64,000 nt of DNA from Sphingorhabdus sp. (GTDB taxonomy: Bacteria > Pseudomonadota > Alphaproteobacteria > Sphingomonadales > Sphingomonadaceae). Below, one piece after another: positions 8,457-17,614 of the stretch. The notes beneath the pieces were generated by a model, which made no database searches, was not told where the DNA came from, and saw only the letters and a program-made list of their open reading frames with translations. How positions within the stretch are numbered: the stretch's first letter is position 1; every line of letters starts with the position of its first letter. Made by a program: the position numbers and the translations under genes. The stretch lies in contig NZ_JAAVVZ010000003.1 in assembly GCF_023910635.1 (NCBI RefSeq), positions 62,001 through 126,000 on the forward strand, given 5' to 3'.

Positions 8457-9521
8457 TTACGCGGTTTTCAAACCAAGTCTTTCACCTTGATATTCGCCCG
8501 ATTGAATGGCCTGCCACCATGCACGATTTTCAAGATACCATTTGATGGTCTTTTCCATGCCACTTTCAAAAGATTCAAGCGGTTTCCAGCCCAATTCCCT
8601 TTGCAGTTTGCTAGCATCTATTGCGTAGCGGAAATCATGACCGGGCCGGTCGGCGACGAACTTAATCTGCTCGCGATAGCTAAGTTTATCCGACCTCGGC
8701 CGGATACGGTCTAATGTGTCACAAATTACATGGACAACTTCAAGGTTGGTGCGTTCCGAATTGCCGCCAACCATGTAGCTGTTTCCGACGGCGCCATTCT
8801 CAAACACTGCTTGCAAGGCACGGACATGGTCATCAACATACAACCAGTCGCGCACATTTGATCCCGTGCCGTATACGGGCAAGGGCTCGCCAGCCAAACA
8901 TTTGATGATGACCAACGGGATCAGTTTTTCTGGAAAATGAAAAGGGCCGTAGTTGTTCGAACAATTGGTGATCACCACAGGTAGGCCATATGTATGATGC
9001 CAAGCCTGAACCAGGTGGTCGGAACCAGCTTTCGATGCCGAATACGGCGAACGCGGGTCATACGGCGTTTCCTCAGTAAAAAACCCGTCATCGCCAAGCG
9101 CACCAAATACTTCGTCCGTCGAGATGTGATGAAAGCGGAAATTGCCCTGTTTGTCTTCCGGCAAATCGCGCCAATATTCCAGCGCGCCGTTCAACATGGA
9201 AAAGGTGCCAACGAGATTGGTCTGAATAAACGCTCCGGGTCCATCGATGGAGCGATCCACATGCGATTCCGCCGCCAAGTGGGTGATGACATCTGGCTGA
9301 AAGCTTTTTATCGCTTCAAGAATCTTGGTAGAATCGCAAATGTCTATCTGCTGGAATTGATATCGATCGGATCCAGCCACGGACGCCAGCGAGGACAGGT
9401 TTCCGGCATAGGTCAGCGAGTCAATATTCAAGACGGTGTACTCGGTATCGGACATTAGATGTCGCACGAGCGCTGACCCTATAAAACCCGCGCCGCCGGT
9501 GACGATAATTTTCTTGCTCAT
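8457..9521 (-). CDS. rmlB: dTDP-glucose 4,6-dehydratase RmlB
   Basis: A 354-aa NAD+-dependent SDR that turns dTDP-glucose into dTDP-4-keto-6-deoxyglucose. It has [15 protein letters not shown] near the N-terminus, [19 protein letters not shown] with the family's active-site Thr-Asp-Glu, and [10 protein letters not shown] (YxxxK). The ATG at 9521 is preferred because it sits directly before the Rossmann strand; a GTG four codons upstream (9533) is an alternative. It starts 15 bp after the rmlC stop, so translation is probably coupled. Confidence 0.95.
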   Translation of the reverse strand: MSKKIIVTGGAGFIGSALVRHLMSDTEYTVLNIDSLTYAGNLSSLASVAGSDRYQFQQIDICDSTKILEAIKSFQPDVITHLAAESHVDRSIDGPGAFIQTNLVGTFSMLNGALEYWRDLPEDKQGNFRFHHISTDEVFGALGDDGFFTEETPYDPRSPYSASKAGSDHLVQAWHHTYGLPVVITNCSNNYGPFHFPEKLIPLVIIKCLAGEPLPVYGTGSNVRDWLYVDDHVRALQAVFENGAVGNSYMVGGNSERTNLEVVHVICDTLDRIRPRSDKLSYREQIKFVADRPGHDFRYAIDASKLQRELGWKPLESFESGMEKTIKWYLENRAWWQAIQSGEYQGERLGLKTA

Positions 9522-9536
9522 AAATTTAGACACATC

Positions 9537-10100
9537 TCAGGTTGATAAGGAAGCCAACGGGTTGCCGTCGTACGGAAAATCGAAATCGCTATGGGACAAA
9601 GATGGCAGACTTGCATCCTTGTCTGACAAGATCGGAGCAGCGCTAACCATCGGCCAATTGATTGCCAATTCGGCATCGTCCCACCGAATACCGCCATCGG
9701 CCTGCGGCGCGTAATACGCATCTACTTTATAAGCTACGTGACAATCGTCTTCGAGCGTCAAGAACGCGTGCCCAAAACCCGCGGGGACAAAAAGCTGATT
9801 GCCTCGTTCAGCGGACAATTCGATACCAACCCATTTTTTAAACGTCGGGGATGCATGTCGCAAATCAACCGCGATGTCGAAAATCCTACCCTTTATACAC
9901 CGCACCAACTTTGCCTGCGCATGCGGAACACGCTGAAAATGGATACCGCGGATCGTGCCTGCCTTTAAGGAGGCAGATTGATTATCTTGGCAGAATTCCC
10001 CACACACGCCGAGTTTCTGAAAGCGGTCTTCGTTCCACGTTTCCGTGAACCAACCCCGATCATCGGCAAATCGTTGTGGGGTTAAGTGCACAACGGGCAT
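9537..10100 (-). CDS. rmlC: dTDP-4-dehydrorhamnose 3,5-epimerase RmlC
   Basis: A 187-aa cupin epimerase. Signature pieces are DDRGWFTETW, NQSASLKAGTIRGIHFQ with the catalytic His, and VPAGFGHAFLTL; the C-terminal half follows the family to PILSDKDASLP. It is the promoter-proximal gene of the rmlC-B-D-A operon. AAGGA eight bases before the ATG supports the start, and a short palindrome lies about 45 bp upstream. Confidence 0.95.
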   Translation of the reverse strand: MPVVHLTPQRFADDRGWFTETWNEDRFQKLGVCGEFCQDNQSASLKAGTIRGIHFQRVPHAQAKLVRCIKGRIFDIAVDLRHASPTFKKWVGIELSAERGNQLFVPAGFGHAFLTLEDDCHVAYKVDAYYAPQADGGIRWDDAELAINWPMVSAAPILSDKDASLPSLSHSDFDFPYDGNPLASLST

Positions 10101-10424
10101 GGGCGTTCCTTATGTCTTGGTTAAACATTGCTGGTGACGCAATTAACGGGCATGCGCCGTTAAGAAAAGACCTCATTTTAACTGAGACACATTACGCTCT
10201 GTATTGCTTTTGGGGTGTTAGGAACCATATGATTGGACGACAGTGCCGCCATAGAGTGGCGTGTAATTTCTTTTAGCCATGCACAAACAAATGAAGATAT
10301 TATCGACGAGGTTAGCAGATTTCTCTCCGTCGACTGATCAAACGCGGAACAACTTTGCGATTAAGGGAGAGAGCGAATCATGGTTGCGCTGCGCGTGGAG
10401 CTATTTGCAATAGCTGTCTGCGCT
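10101..10424. other. 324-bp spacer between rmlC and the ligase-like gene
   Basis: This should hold the promoter of the minus-strand rml operon and the 3' end of the preceding transcript. Apart from the palindrome at 10143 and a possible tiny plus-strand frame starting at 10380, I see no gene, no strong promoter boxes and no terminator. Confidence 0.4.
10143..10163. promoter_or_regulatory. short palindrome upstream of rmlC
   Basis: TTAACGG / CCGTTAA arms (7 bp) around a 7-base spacer, about 43 bp upstream of the rmlC start. There is no T-run on either strand, so a terminator is unlikely. It could be an operator of the rml operon, but no regulator is known here. Confidence 0.25.
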
Positions 10425-10493
10425 TCAATCTCCTTGGCCTTTCTGATAGTGCGAGGACTGGTAAGGCGATCGTACAAACCAAAGGAGTGCTAG
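10380..10493 (+). CDS. possible 37-aa membrane peptide
   Basis: A 37-codon frame with an AAGGGAGAG purine-rich site about 8 bases before the ATG. The peptide begins MVALRVELFAIAVCAS, continues hydrophobic to about residue 27 and ends RRSYKPKEC, the profile of a single-span small membrane protein with a basic cytoplasmic tail. It overlaps the 3' end of the ligase-like gene on the other strand by 69 bp. This may be chance; it is listed because both the ribosome site and the hydropathy profile are good. Confidence 0.25.
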   Translation: MVALRVELFAIAVCASISLAFLIVRGLVRRSYKPKEC

Positions 10494-11819
10494 GACCATT
10501 AAGCTCATTATTGCAGGCGTACGCAGCGGATAGTCAAACACGCTGGCAACAGCAAGAATCGCAATTATGACGCTCGACATTCGGCCAATTTTTACTTCGG
10601 AACGTGTTCCATCCATGAGAATCCATAGTTGAAAGGAACGGTAAACAAAATAAATGGATGCGCCCAATAGCCACACGATCCCTAAAATACCGAAAGTCAA
10701 TGCAGTCTCGAGCCAATCATTGTGAAGTCTGTTTAAATACACGCCATCCAATATCGATAATGGTTCGTCCCTTTGAAATGCCGCTGAAAATGATCCGGGG
10801 CCGAAGCCAAACGGGTAATATTGTCGAAATAATTGTCCACTCAAAGCCCAGAAATCTGAACGATCTTTTGCATATCCAGTTTCCGCAAAAAAACGCTCGA
10901 TGGCCTCAGCGCGCGAAAAGAAAATCGTAATCATCACAACACATACAATTGTTGCCAGCATGACTGCAGGGACGATAAACTTCGCGTTTTTGGATCTGTC
11001 ACGTGACGAAATATGGGGAATATAAAGAAGCGCGCCACCGATCAATCCGACTACGGCTGCAAACATCCCTGCTCGCGAGCCGGTAACCAAAATCAACGGG
11101 ACTAATATCAAAGTCAAGATGAGAGCAAAATAGCGATACCAGGTCGTGCCGCCTAACCCGTATGACGTTCGGTCACTGGCAAATACGGCCAAGATCGGAA
11201 ATAAACATGCCAAAAATACAGCGGAGTGATTGCGATTTGCAAAAAACCCTACTGCGCTGCCGTTGTTGGTCACGCTGTAAAGATACAAGGGATTGTCCGT
11301 CCCACCAGATAATTGAAGAACGCAAATTATCGCTGAAAGCGCTCCGACAAAAACTAAAAAGTGACGCACGAGGCCCAATTCAGCGCGCTTAAGCTGAAGG
11401 GCAAACAAAAGCACCGCCATTGGTGTAAACAAGAAAATGAGTGATTGCCAAGCAGACGGAAAGGCAGATGACTCTAATTGTCCAAATGTTGTCAAATTCG
11501 ACGAGTTACGAATTTCGTCGACACCGGCATCTGTTTGCAAAAACTGCATCAATTTCAACGGGCTCGGCAAATAATAAAACGCTACACATATATAGATGCT
11601 GCCAAACCATATCAGAAAACGTTTGTGTTCGCGCCAGTGTTCGACCCTTAATGTCAGTAATGCTATTCCCGTACACAATATCATCATAGGGTTTAAAAGC
11701 GCTAAAGACTGCACATCCGCTCGGGATGAACCGCCCATAAGAAATGCCGCAGCCAATGAAATGAAAATCCCCCAAAATGCGAATGAGGGCAAGGCGGAGC
11801 GAGTGTATTTAGGCAACAA
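10425..11819 (-). CDS. O-antigen ligase/polymerase-family membrane protein
   Basis: About 464 aa with roughly 10-12 hydrophobic segments. The periplasmic loop signature of the WaaL/Wzy_C family is visible (GFFANRNHSAVFLACLFPIL, VTGSRAGMFAAVVG, FGFGPGSFSAAFQ, LHNDWLETALTFGILGI). Such proteins transfer undecaprenyl-linked glycan to lipid A core or polymerise repeat units in the inner membrane. No ATG is available near the N-terminus. AGGA lies before a TTG at 11819, preferred over the TTG at 11837. It is divergent from the Wzc-like gene, with a 237-256 bp control region between them. Ligase and polymerase cannot be told apart by sequence. Confidence 0.8.
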   Translation of the reverse strand: MLPKYTRSALPSFAFWGIFISLAAAFLMGGSSRADVQSLALLNPMMILCTGIALLTLRVEHWREHKRFLIWFGSIYICVAFYYLPSPLKLMQFLQTDAGVDEIRNSSNLTTFGQLESSAFPSAWQSLIFLFTPMAVLLFALQLKRAELGLVRHFLVFVGALSAIICVLQLSGGTDNPLYLYSVTNNGSAVGFFANRNHSAVFLACLFPILAVFASDRTSYGLGGTTWYRYFALILTLILVPLILVTGSRAGMFAAVVGLIGGALLYIPHISSRDRSKNAKFIVPAVMLATIVCVVMITIFFSRAEAIERFFAETGYAKDRSDFWALSGQLFRQYYPFGFGPGSFSAAFQRDEPLSILDGVYLNRLHNDWLETALTFGILGIVWLLGASIYFVYRSFQLWILMDGTRSEVKIGRMSSVIIAILAVASVFDYPLRTPAIMSLMVLALLWFVRSPYQSSHYQKGQGD

Positions 11820-12074
11820 GGTAATCCTACAAATCAACTATCGCACAAATGCCATCTAGGCGGCACCGACAGCGGCGATACGAATGAAAGCAGTGAACGC
11901 ATGACTACCCTAATAGCAACAGGTGCGTGATTATATACGTCTATTGAAGCGTCGCCAAACCTTAAAAAGTTATGGCAATATTATTTTACTTCCGATACTC
12001 GCCACCAGAACAGCCGACACGCTACAATGCCCCAAAGCCCTGCAAAGTAAAGCTCCCATTGCACAAGGAAACCG

Positions 12075-14288
12075 ATGATAAACTCTACTCGCCCCGCGCT
12101 AGGCATTGCAAATTCAGGTGTGCCTTCAGTAAACGGTGAAGCGGAAATCAGTCTAGCTCCACCTATCTTGCTGCAGTATTGGCATGTCCTAATTCGTTGG
12201 AAATGGCTAATAGTTGGCATCGTGATTGTCGCTTTGACTATTGGATTGGTGGCTACTTTACTTGCGACTCCTCAATATACTGCCACATCGCGCATTGAGA
12301 TTAGCCGATCGCAGAAAAACGTGACAAACGTGGAAAGCCTCGAATCGGCCGACGCGGGTCGCGATCAAGAGTTCTTCCAAACCCAATACTCCCTGTTGCA
12401 AGCTAGATCTTTAGCAGAAAGGGTCGCTCGGCAATTACGTTTGGCAAATAATGACCAATTCTTTGAAGCCCATGGCGTGGATCCTAATAATGCGGGTCTG
12501 TTTGCTTCAAAATCTTCTAAGCAGCTGCGTGGCCCGGAATTGCGAGCGCGGGAAAAAAAGGCGATCGACTTACTTACCAAACATATCTCAATTTCGCCGA
12601 TCCGCAACTCGGCTTTGGTAGATATAAGCTACACCAGCGCCTCGCCCGGCCTTTCGGCGCAGATCAGCAATTCATGGACGGAGCAATTCATTGTTCAGAG
12701 TATGGATCGGCGTTTTGCATCTACTGCAGATGCTAGAAAATTCCTTGAAGGCCGCTTGGCTGATCTGCGCGCTCGTGTCGAAACATCCGAGCGGGAAGCT
12801 GTCAACTATGCTTCACAGAAAGACATTGTCGCACTCGCCACAACGAGGAATGCGGACGGGAACACGGAAGTTGCCCGTACAATGGTCTCAAGCGATCTTG
12901 AGGCGCTAAACGGCGCGTTAGCTGAGGCTACTGCCAGTCGAATTGCCGCTCAAAGTCGTGTAAACAGTCGCAACGGCGGAGCGAATTCCGACGCACTAGG
13001 AAATGCAGCGATTTCACAACTTAGGCAACGGCGGGCGGAGGTCGCTTCAGAGCAGGCAAAGTTGCTGGTCCAGTTCGAACCAGACTATCCTTCCGTTAGA
13101 GCACTTACCGAACAACTACGGGCACTCGATGCAAGCATCGCACGAGAAGAAAGCCGCGTACTTAACAGCCGCTCTACAGAGTACAGTGAAGCAGTTCAAC
13201 GCGAGAGGGACCTTCTGCAACGCGTGCAAACTCTGAAAAGTCGCTTGGACCGTCAACAGCGGGACAGCATAAAATACAACATTTTTCAACGTGAAGCAGA
13301 TACAAACCGGCAGCTATATGATGGTCTATTGCAACGGTACAAAGAAATTGGTGTCGCTGGTATTGGTGCAAATAATATCGCAATTGTTGACCAAGCTAAG
13401 CTCCCGGAGAGTCCTTCCTCGCCTAGCTTACCAATAAATATGGCGTTAGCCTTACTCGCTGGCATGGCTGTAGCTGCCATTTCCACATTTGCTATTGAAC
13501 AAATTGATGAGGGCATTCGTAATCCGGATCAAGTCAACCGCATCTTGCACGTCCCCTTGCTCGGAAGTGTTCCAGACGCCGACCAGACAGACACTTTTGT
13601 CCTATTAGCTGATCCAAAGTCAATGATTGCGGAGGCCTATTTCAGTGTGCGGTCCAACCTTGCTTTCAGTACCGACCACGGAATACCAAACACTTTTATG
13701 GTCACTAGCACTCGGCCGGCCGAGGGGAAGTCTACGACCAGCCTTGCACTTGCGACCGTTATGGGCCGAACAGGCAAAAAGGTCTTGTTGGTTGATGCCG
13801 ACATGCGATCGCCGTCAATGCACCAATTTCTCAATTGCCAGAACAATAGCGGGCTCAGTAACTTTTTGGCAGGCGACAATCAGTGGCAAAATATGGTCCT
13901 CGAAACGGATCAAAAGGGCCTGCATCTTATGCCTGCAGGGCCGATGCCGCCCAGCGCTTCAGAACTACTCAGCAGCGATCGGTTGTTAATGCTCATACGG
14001 CAGCTGAGTGAGCACTTCGATCATATCGTAGTTGATTCACCACCAATACTGGGGCTTGCCGACGCACCGTTGCTTTCGCGCGCTGTTGAAGGGTGTATAT
14101 TTGTGGTGGAGGCAGAAGGTGTTGCTGTCAGAGGTTTGAAGTCCTCGTTGGGGCGTCTTCATGCAGTGCATGCCCATGTGTTTGGTGTGGTTCTTACGAA
14201 ACTCAAGAATCGCCAAGCTGGATATGGATATGGATATGGATATGGATATGGATATGGAGAGAGAGATCCTCGAATTGATGACAATTGA
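12075..14288 (+). CDS. Wzc-like polysaccharide co-polymerase with BY-kinase domain
   Basis: A 737-aa inner-membrane protein controlling chain length and export. A Wzz domain with TM1 (residues ~43-65, WKWLIVGIVIVALTIGLV) is followed by a long coiled-coil periplasmic part (~200-420) and TM2 (~450-470). A cytoplasmic tyrosine autokinase carries Walker A TSTRPAEGKSTTS (~545-557), A' VLLVDADMRSP (~570-580) and Walker B HIVVDSPP (~650). The C-terminal tyrosine cluster, the autophosphorylation target, is here a pure (Gly-Tyr)6 repeat encoded by a GGATAT microsatellite at 14220-14258. AAGGAAA precedes the ATG by five bases. Its neighbour is a divergent ligase/polymerase. Confidence 0.92.
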   Translation: MINSTRPALGIANSGVPSVNGEAEISLAPPILLQYWHVLIRWKWLIVGIVIVALTIGLVATLLATPQYTATSRIEISRSQKNVTNVESLESADAGRDQEFFQTQYSLLQARSLAERVARQLRLANNDQFFEAHGVDPNNAGLFASKSSKQLRGPELRAREKKAIDLLTKHISISPIRNSALVDISYTSASPGLSAQISNSWTEQFIVQSMDRRFASTADARKFLEGRLADLRARVETSEREAVNYASQKDIVALATTRNADGNTEVARTMVSSDLEALNGALAEATASRIAAQSRVNSRNGGANSDALGNAAISQLRQRRAEVASEQAKLLVQFEPDYPSVRALTEQLRALDASIAREESRVLNSRSTEYSEAVQRERDLLQRVQTLKSRLDRQQRDSIKYNIFQREADTNRQLYDGLLQRYKEIGVAGIGANNIAIVDQAKLPESPSSPSLPINMALALLAGMAVAAISTFAIEQIDEGIRNPDQVNRILHVPLLGSVPDADQTDTFVLLADPKSMIAEAYFSVRSNLAFSTDHGIPNTFMVTSTRPAEGKSTTSLALATVMGRTGKKVLLVDADMRSPSMHQFLNCQNNSGLSNFLAGDNQWQNMVLETDQKGLHLMPAGPMPPSASELLSSDRLLMLIRQLSEHFDHIVVDSPPILGLADAPLLSRAVEGCIFVVEAEGVAVRGLKSSLGRLHAVHAHVFGVVLTKLKNRQAGYGYGYGYGYGYGERDPRIDDN
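14220..14258 (+). repeat. GGATAT hexanucleotide tandem repeat (6.5 units) in the kinase tail
   Basis: Six perfect GGATAT units plus GGA, each adding one Gly-Tyr pair to the tyrosine-rich tail. Unit length is a multiple of three, so slippage changes tyrosine number without breaking the frame. Confidence 0.95.
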
Positions 14289-14619
14289 GATCCGACGATA
14301 TCTATAATTTTCATTCCGTCATTTTGCAGCCCATATTTGATCCCAAGGTCAATCTGTGCACGGCGGCCCGTATGACAATATGCTGAAGCCAGAGACTTTG
14401 GCTGGAAGTCGCGCACGCAGATACTTCGAATGGATTTATATGGAGTATCGAGGAGCCGCTGTGGGTGCTGTCAAAGCATGTGGGATGTCTTGGATCCCAT
14501 TGATCGGCTATCGTTCTCGCAACTAGGATCATGCACCCTGAGAATGACGGATGATGGAAATTGGCATGAAAGCTTTTTGCAGGCAAAGTCGGCTGTGTGA
14601 CTGGCTAATAGATGTTATA
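14289..14619. other. 331-bp gap between the Wzc-like gene and the second IS630
   Basis: It contains one short coding-like frame (14356-14526, listed separately) and otherwise no recognised feature. The IS630 copy begins at 14620 after TA. No terminator hairpin with a T-run is evident after the Wzc-like gene. Confidence 0.45.
14356..14526 (+). pseudogene. possible gene remnant, 56 codons
   Basis: An open stretch read from a GTG, with coding-like composition (MLKPETLAGSRARRYFEW, ... CGMSWIPLIGYRSRN). It has no ribosome site and no family I can name. It may be the residue of a gene disrupted when the IS block formed, or a chance frame. Confidence 0.25.
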
Positions 14620-14633
14620 CCAACCTGCAATGA

Positions 14634-15209
14634 TCATAACCCACTGGCCCATTTGCGGTGCCCGATGGTCATAATGCGCCAAGGCTGATCTATGAGTTTG
14701 TTCCACGCCTCGCAGCAGAGGTCGACGATATTGTCGTGGGAAGTGAACACCCGGTTGGAGAGCCAGTTGTCGCGCATGAACTGCCAGATATTCTCAACCG
14801 GGTTGAGTTCAGGACATTTGGCCGGAAGCGCGATGATGCTGATATTGCCGGGAACATCCAGCTTGTCAGTCATATGCCAACCGGCTTGATCCATCAGTAT
14901 AACAGCGTGAGCGCCAGGAGCGACGGCGAGCGCTATTTCTGTCAGATGGAGTGTCATGGTTTCGGTATTGCAGAACGGCAGCACCAGCCCCGCGCCCTTG
15001 CCGTGCTCCGGGCAGATTGCGCCGAAGATATAGGCCGATTTGGTCCGCTGGTCTTTGGGTGCCGATGGCCGCGTCCCGCGTCTGGCCCAACGCCGCGTGA
15101 TCTTGTTCTTCTGGCCAATCCGCGCTTCGTCCTGGAACCAAATCTCTATCGGCGTGCCCTTCGGGAGAGTTGCTCTGACCTTTGCAAGCTCGGCGGCAAA
15201 GCCCCCTTT
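14634..15209 (-). CDS. IS630 transposase, DDE catalytic part (copy 2)
   Basis: The mirror copy of the DDE part at 6106-6681, with the same Asp, Asp and Glu motifs (WFQDEARIGQ, VILMDQAGWH, PVENIWQF). It is reached from the N-terminal frame by the same A5G5 slip site. See copy 1 for the reasoning on frameshifting. Confidence 0.85.
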   Translation of the reverse strand, partial: KGGFAAELAKVRATLPKGTPIEIWFQDEARIGQKNKITRRWARRGTRPSAPKDQRTKSAYIFGAICPEHGKGAGLVLPFCNTETMTLHLTEIALAVAPGAHAVILMDQAGWHMTDKLDVPGNISIIALPAKCPELNPVENIWQFMRDNWLSNRVFTSHDNIVDLCCEAWNKLIDQPWRIMTIGHRKWASGL

Positions 15210-15697
15210 TTAAAGGCCTCCATCGCAAGCTCGTTCTGGGCGTAGTGGCGAGGCCGCGCCGTCAGCTTGACATAGCCCAGTCTCTTTAGCTCACGCCCCA
15301 CGGTCGTTGCATCAAGCGAGACAGCAAATTCGTAATGAAGCCACTGGACCAAGTCGACCAGCCGCCAGCGAACGACGCCATGGATCGCCGGGATCGGGCC
15401 GCACTCGACCATTTCGACAAGCGCGCGGCGCTGGGCATCATTGAGCAGCGACTGTCTTCCCGGGGCCTTGCCATCGAGCAGCCCATCGGGACCTCGGGCG
15501 TTGAACCTCACCACCCAGTCACGCACGATCTGTAAGCCCACCCCGCCGATCCGCGCCGCCCTTGTCCGGCTGCCACCGTCGTAGATCTCGGCCAATGCCA
15601 AAAGCCGGCGGGCCTGGTTCGCACTTTTCGACTTCCGCGCCAGTCGCCTCAAGGCAGTGCCGTCAAAATCATCCCGCAAGCTAATCGCTGATCCCAT
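15146..15697 (-). CDS. IS630 transposase, N-terminal part (copy 2)
   Basis: The mirror copy of the HTH part at 5618-6169, with the same start, GGAGG ribosome site and 183-residue product. The protein-level identity with copy 1 implies that either copy can supply transposase to both. Confidence 0.87.
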   Translation of the reverse strand: MGSAISLRDDFDGTALRRLARKSKSANQARRLLALAEIYDGGSRTRAARIGGVGLQIVRDWVVRFNARGPDGLLDGKAPGRQSLLNDAQRRALVEMVECGPIPAIHGVVRWRLVDLVQWLHYEFAVSLDATTVGRELKRLGYVKLTARPRHYAQNELAMEAFKKGALPPSLQRSEQLSRRARR

Positions 15698-15849
15698 GTC
15701 ACGTCCTCCAAATGAAGAACAACATAGAATCAGACTTTCCACCGTTTGGGAATCCCAAATCTGAGTCAGCCTCACCGCAGCTTGGTATTACGCTGAGTCC
15801 ATATTCGCAAAAAACATCAGTGAACGTTCATTGGTGGCCGTATTACCAA

Positions 15850-16578
15850 TCAGATATTGGTGAGATATCTTATGGCGCTTGATACATGCCATCTCAAGTG
15901 CTTGATGCTTCTTTTGCTTGCACGTTGAGCAGCGTGGACCACGGTAACAGAAGGATTTGCGATGACTGACCAACCCGACTTCCAGATGCGCCTGCATATA
16001 TCGACATCCTCAAAGTACATAAAATACTTCTTATCATCGAACCCGCCAACCTTTTCGAAAACTGACCTGGTGAATACCATGAACATACCCGCGGCCCATT
16101 CAACAGGGAACGGAATATCACCCCAGCGATAATCTAATTGCCTGTCTCTAAAAACAACACGTCGTAATAGTCTAATGAAGGTTGGGCGGTAGCGGACAGA
16201 GTCTTCAATCGCCCCATTTGGCGAAATTACTTTTGGTACAACAACGCCCACGCTTGTGTTCGCGAATGGCTGCAAAAATGCGACACAATCGAGTTCGGAT
16301 AGACGAATATCGGGATTGATCACCGCAAAATATGGAGTCGTGGCAAACTTGAATGCGGTGTTGTGGTTTGCTCCAAATCCCCGTGGCTCGCTATTCACGA
16401 TGATTTTTTTTATGTACGATCTCGGTAGTGGTCGATGATGGTCAACGATATTCATCGTTATTATTAGCTCAAAGTCCCCATTATATACCTTGTCCAGATC
16501 GGCGAGGAGCAAGGACATCAGATCATATTGGTTGTGGCTCACAACCGATAACGTGATGAGGGGCTCCTTGTTTGACAT
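15850..16578 (-). CDS. GT2 glycosyltransferase, rhamnosyltransferase-like
   Basis: A 242-aa GT-A enzyme: N-terminal TLSVVSHNQYDLMSLLLADL, donor-site FAVINPDIRLSE (in place of DxD), VVVPKVISPNGAIEDSVR, then WAAGMFMVFTRSVFEKVGGFD and FMYFEDVDICRRIWKSGW. This layout is that of WbbL-type dTDP-rhamnosyltransferases, which fits the rml operon nearby. It acts on lipid-linked glycan at the cytoplasmic membrane face. It is the most distal gene of the minus-strand glycan locus and ends 63 bp from the second IS630. Acceptor and exact donor are inferred. Confidence 0.82.
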   Translation of the reverse strand: MSNKEPLITLSVVSHNQYDLMSLLLADLDKVYNGDFELIITMNIVDHHRPLPRSYIKKIIVNSEPRGFGANHNTAFKFATTPYFAVINPDIRLSELDCVAFLQPFANTSVGVVVPKVISPNGAIEDSVRYRPTFIRLLRRVVFRDRQLDYRWGDIPFPVEWAAGMFMVFTRSVFEKVGGFDDKKYFMYFEDVDICRRIWKSGWSVIANPSVTVVHAAQRASKRSIKHLRWHVSSAIRYLTNI

Positions 16579-16588
16579 CGAAAATAAC

Positions 16589-17614
16589 CTAATGTAAATT
16601 TAATTGGAAAAAGAAATCATAAGGTAAAAATCTGACTGCGTCGCTATTGCTAAAGATAATCTGACGCAAGAAGTTTAGATTTGTTAATATGCCAAGTGAA
16701 ACACAAAGAAATAACGCTACTTTTTGTTTTCGTATTTCCAACGAGGCAGCGGTAGACAGCGCAATCAACAACACAGAAATCTGTAGAAATCGTAACCCTG
16801 CATAGCTATACACCAAAACGGGTAGAGATAATAAAAATATAGCTAGCGCCATTATCCTTAAAGATTTTGATAAATCATTATTTATACAGAATTTATAATT
16901 TATGAAGTAGAAAATCAAAAATTGTATAACGGGCATTATGCCAGAATACCCTTCAGGCCGAGACAATTCTTGATATACTTCAAATTTATATATGAGATAT
17001 TCTATAGGTAAAAATTGCGATATTAAAACAGAAACGACAGATATTGCTAAAAGACCAATTAAGTTAAATCTTAATTTAAGAAATACCAACGGAAGCATAC
17101 TAATATGCGCTAGCGACGGGACAAGCAGCCAGGTCCGCGCAAAATAATTGCTTCTTTTCGCGAACAGAGCGACGAAATAACAGACTAAAGCGAACGATAA
17201 TCCATATCTTAATCCGTTAAATGTTGAATCGAGCATTAGGACCGGAAGAATCGAAACCGACAGATACGCATTATTTGGTTGTAGTTTGCTGACGCCTGTA
17301 ATGTACAAATACAATACTACAAATGAATGAAGGACTGTATATGCCTGAAAATCCAGACCAACATCGCGCATAAATGTCTGAGGATACCAAAATAATGGAT
17401 CAATCGTTATTGCGTAGGATTCGGCATAATCGAACAAGTCACGATATGCTGCAGTGTCGGTTCCTGCGTAACCTCTCAGAGACGCAAATATTGCTATTGG
17501 GCAAAATGATATCAACAAAGCAAATCTAGATATTTTGACGTTATTGTAAGCCATAAACGACAAGATCAATTGAGGCCAAAATATCAAAAACACATACAGC
17601 GCGATGCTTGTCAT
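16589..17614 (-). CDS. EpsG/Wzy-like polysaccharide polymerase
   Basis: A 341-aa integral membrane protein with about ten hydrophobic segments. RGYAGTDTAAYRDLF (residues ~48-62) is the EpsG-family signature (RG..GTD...Y), followed by FNGLRYGLSFALVCYF and SLAHISMLPL, as in EpsG/Wzy polymerases. It probably joins repeat units in the periplasm. The gene is AT-rich. It overlaps the upstream glycosyltransferase stop by 4 bp (ATGA) and lies 10 bp before the GT2 at 16578, so it is part of one transcript. Confidence 0.78.
   Translation of the reverse strand: MTSIALYVFLIFWPQLILSFMAYNNVKISRFALLISFCPIAIFASLRGYAGTDTAAYRDLFDYAESYAITIDPLFWYPQTFMRDVGLDFQAYTVLHSFVVLYLYITGVSKLQPNNAYLSVSILPVLMLDSTFNGLRYGLSFALVCYFVALFAKRSNYFARTWLLVPSLAHISMLPLVFLKLRFNLIGLLAISVVSVLISQFLPIEYLIYKFEVYQELSRPEGYSGIMPVIQFLIFYFINYKFCINNDLSKSLRIMALAIFLLSLPVLVYSYAGLRFLQISVLLIALSTAASLEIRKQKVALFLCVSLGILTNLNFLRQIIFSNSDAVRFLPYDFFFQLNLH

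Larger units (their letters stand above)
14620..15785 (-). mobile_element. IS630-family insertion sequence, copy 2 (1166 bp, inverted)
   Basis: Same length, ends and encoded proteins as the copy at 5530-6695 but on the opposite strand; TA at 14618-14619 and 15786-15787. The two copies therefore form long inverted repeats around the 7.9-kb rml/ligase/wzc block. The right (IRR) ends of both copies face inward. Full nucleotide identity was judged from matching lengths and identical translated products, not from a base-by-base alignment. Confidence 0.92.

Noticed and set aside
5530-15785. Composite transposon formed by the two IS630 copies
   Set aside because: IS630 elements are not typical composite-transposon builders, and the TA target is too short to show a shared duplication of the whole block; the copies may have inserted independently.
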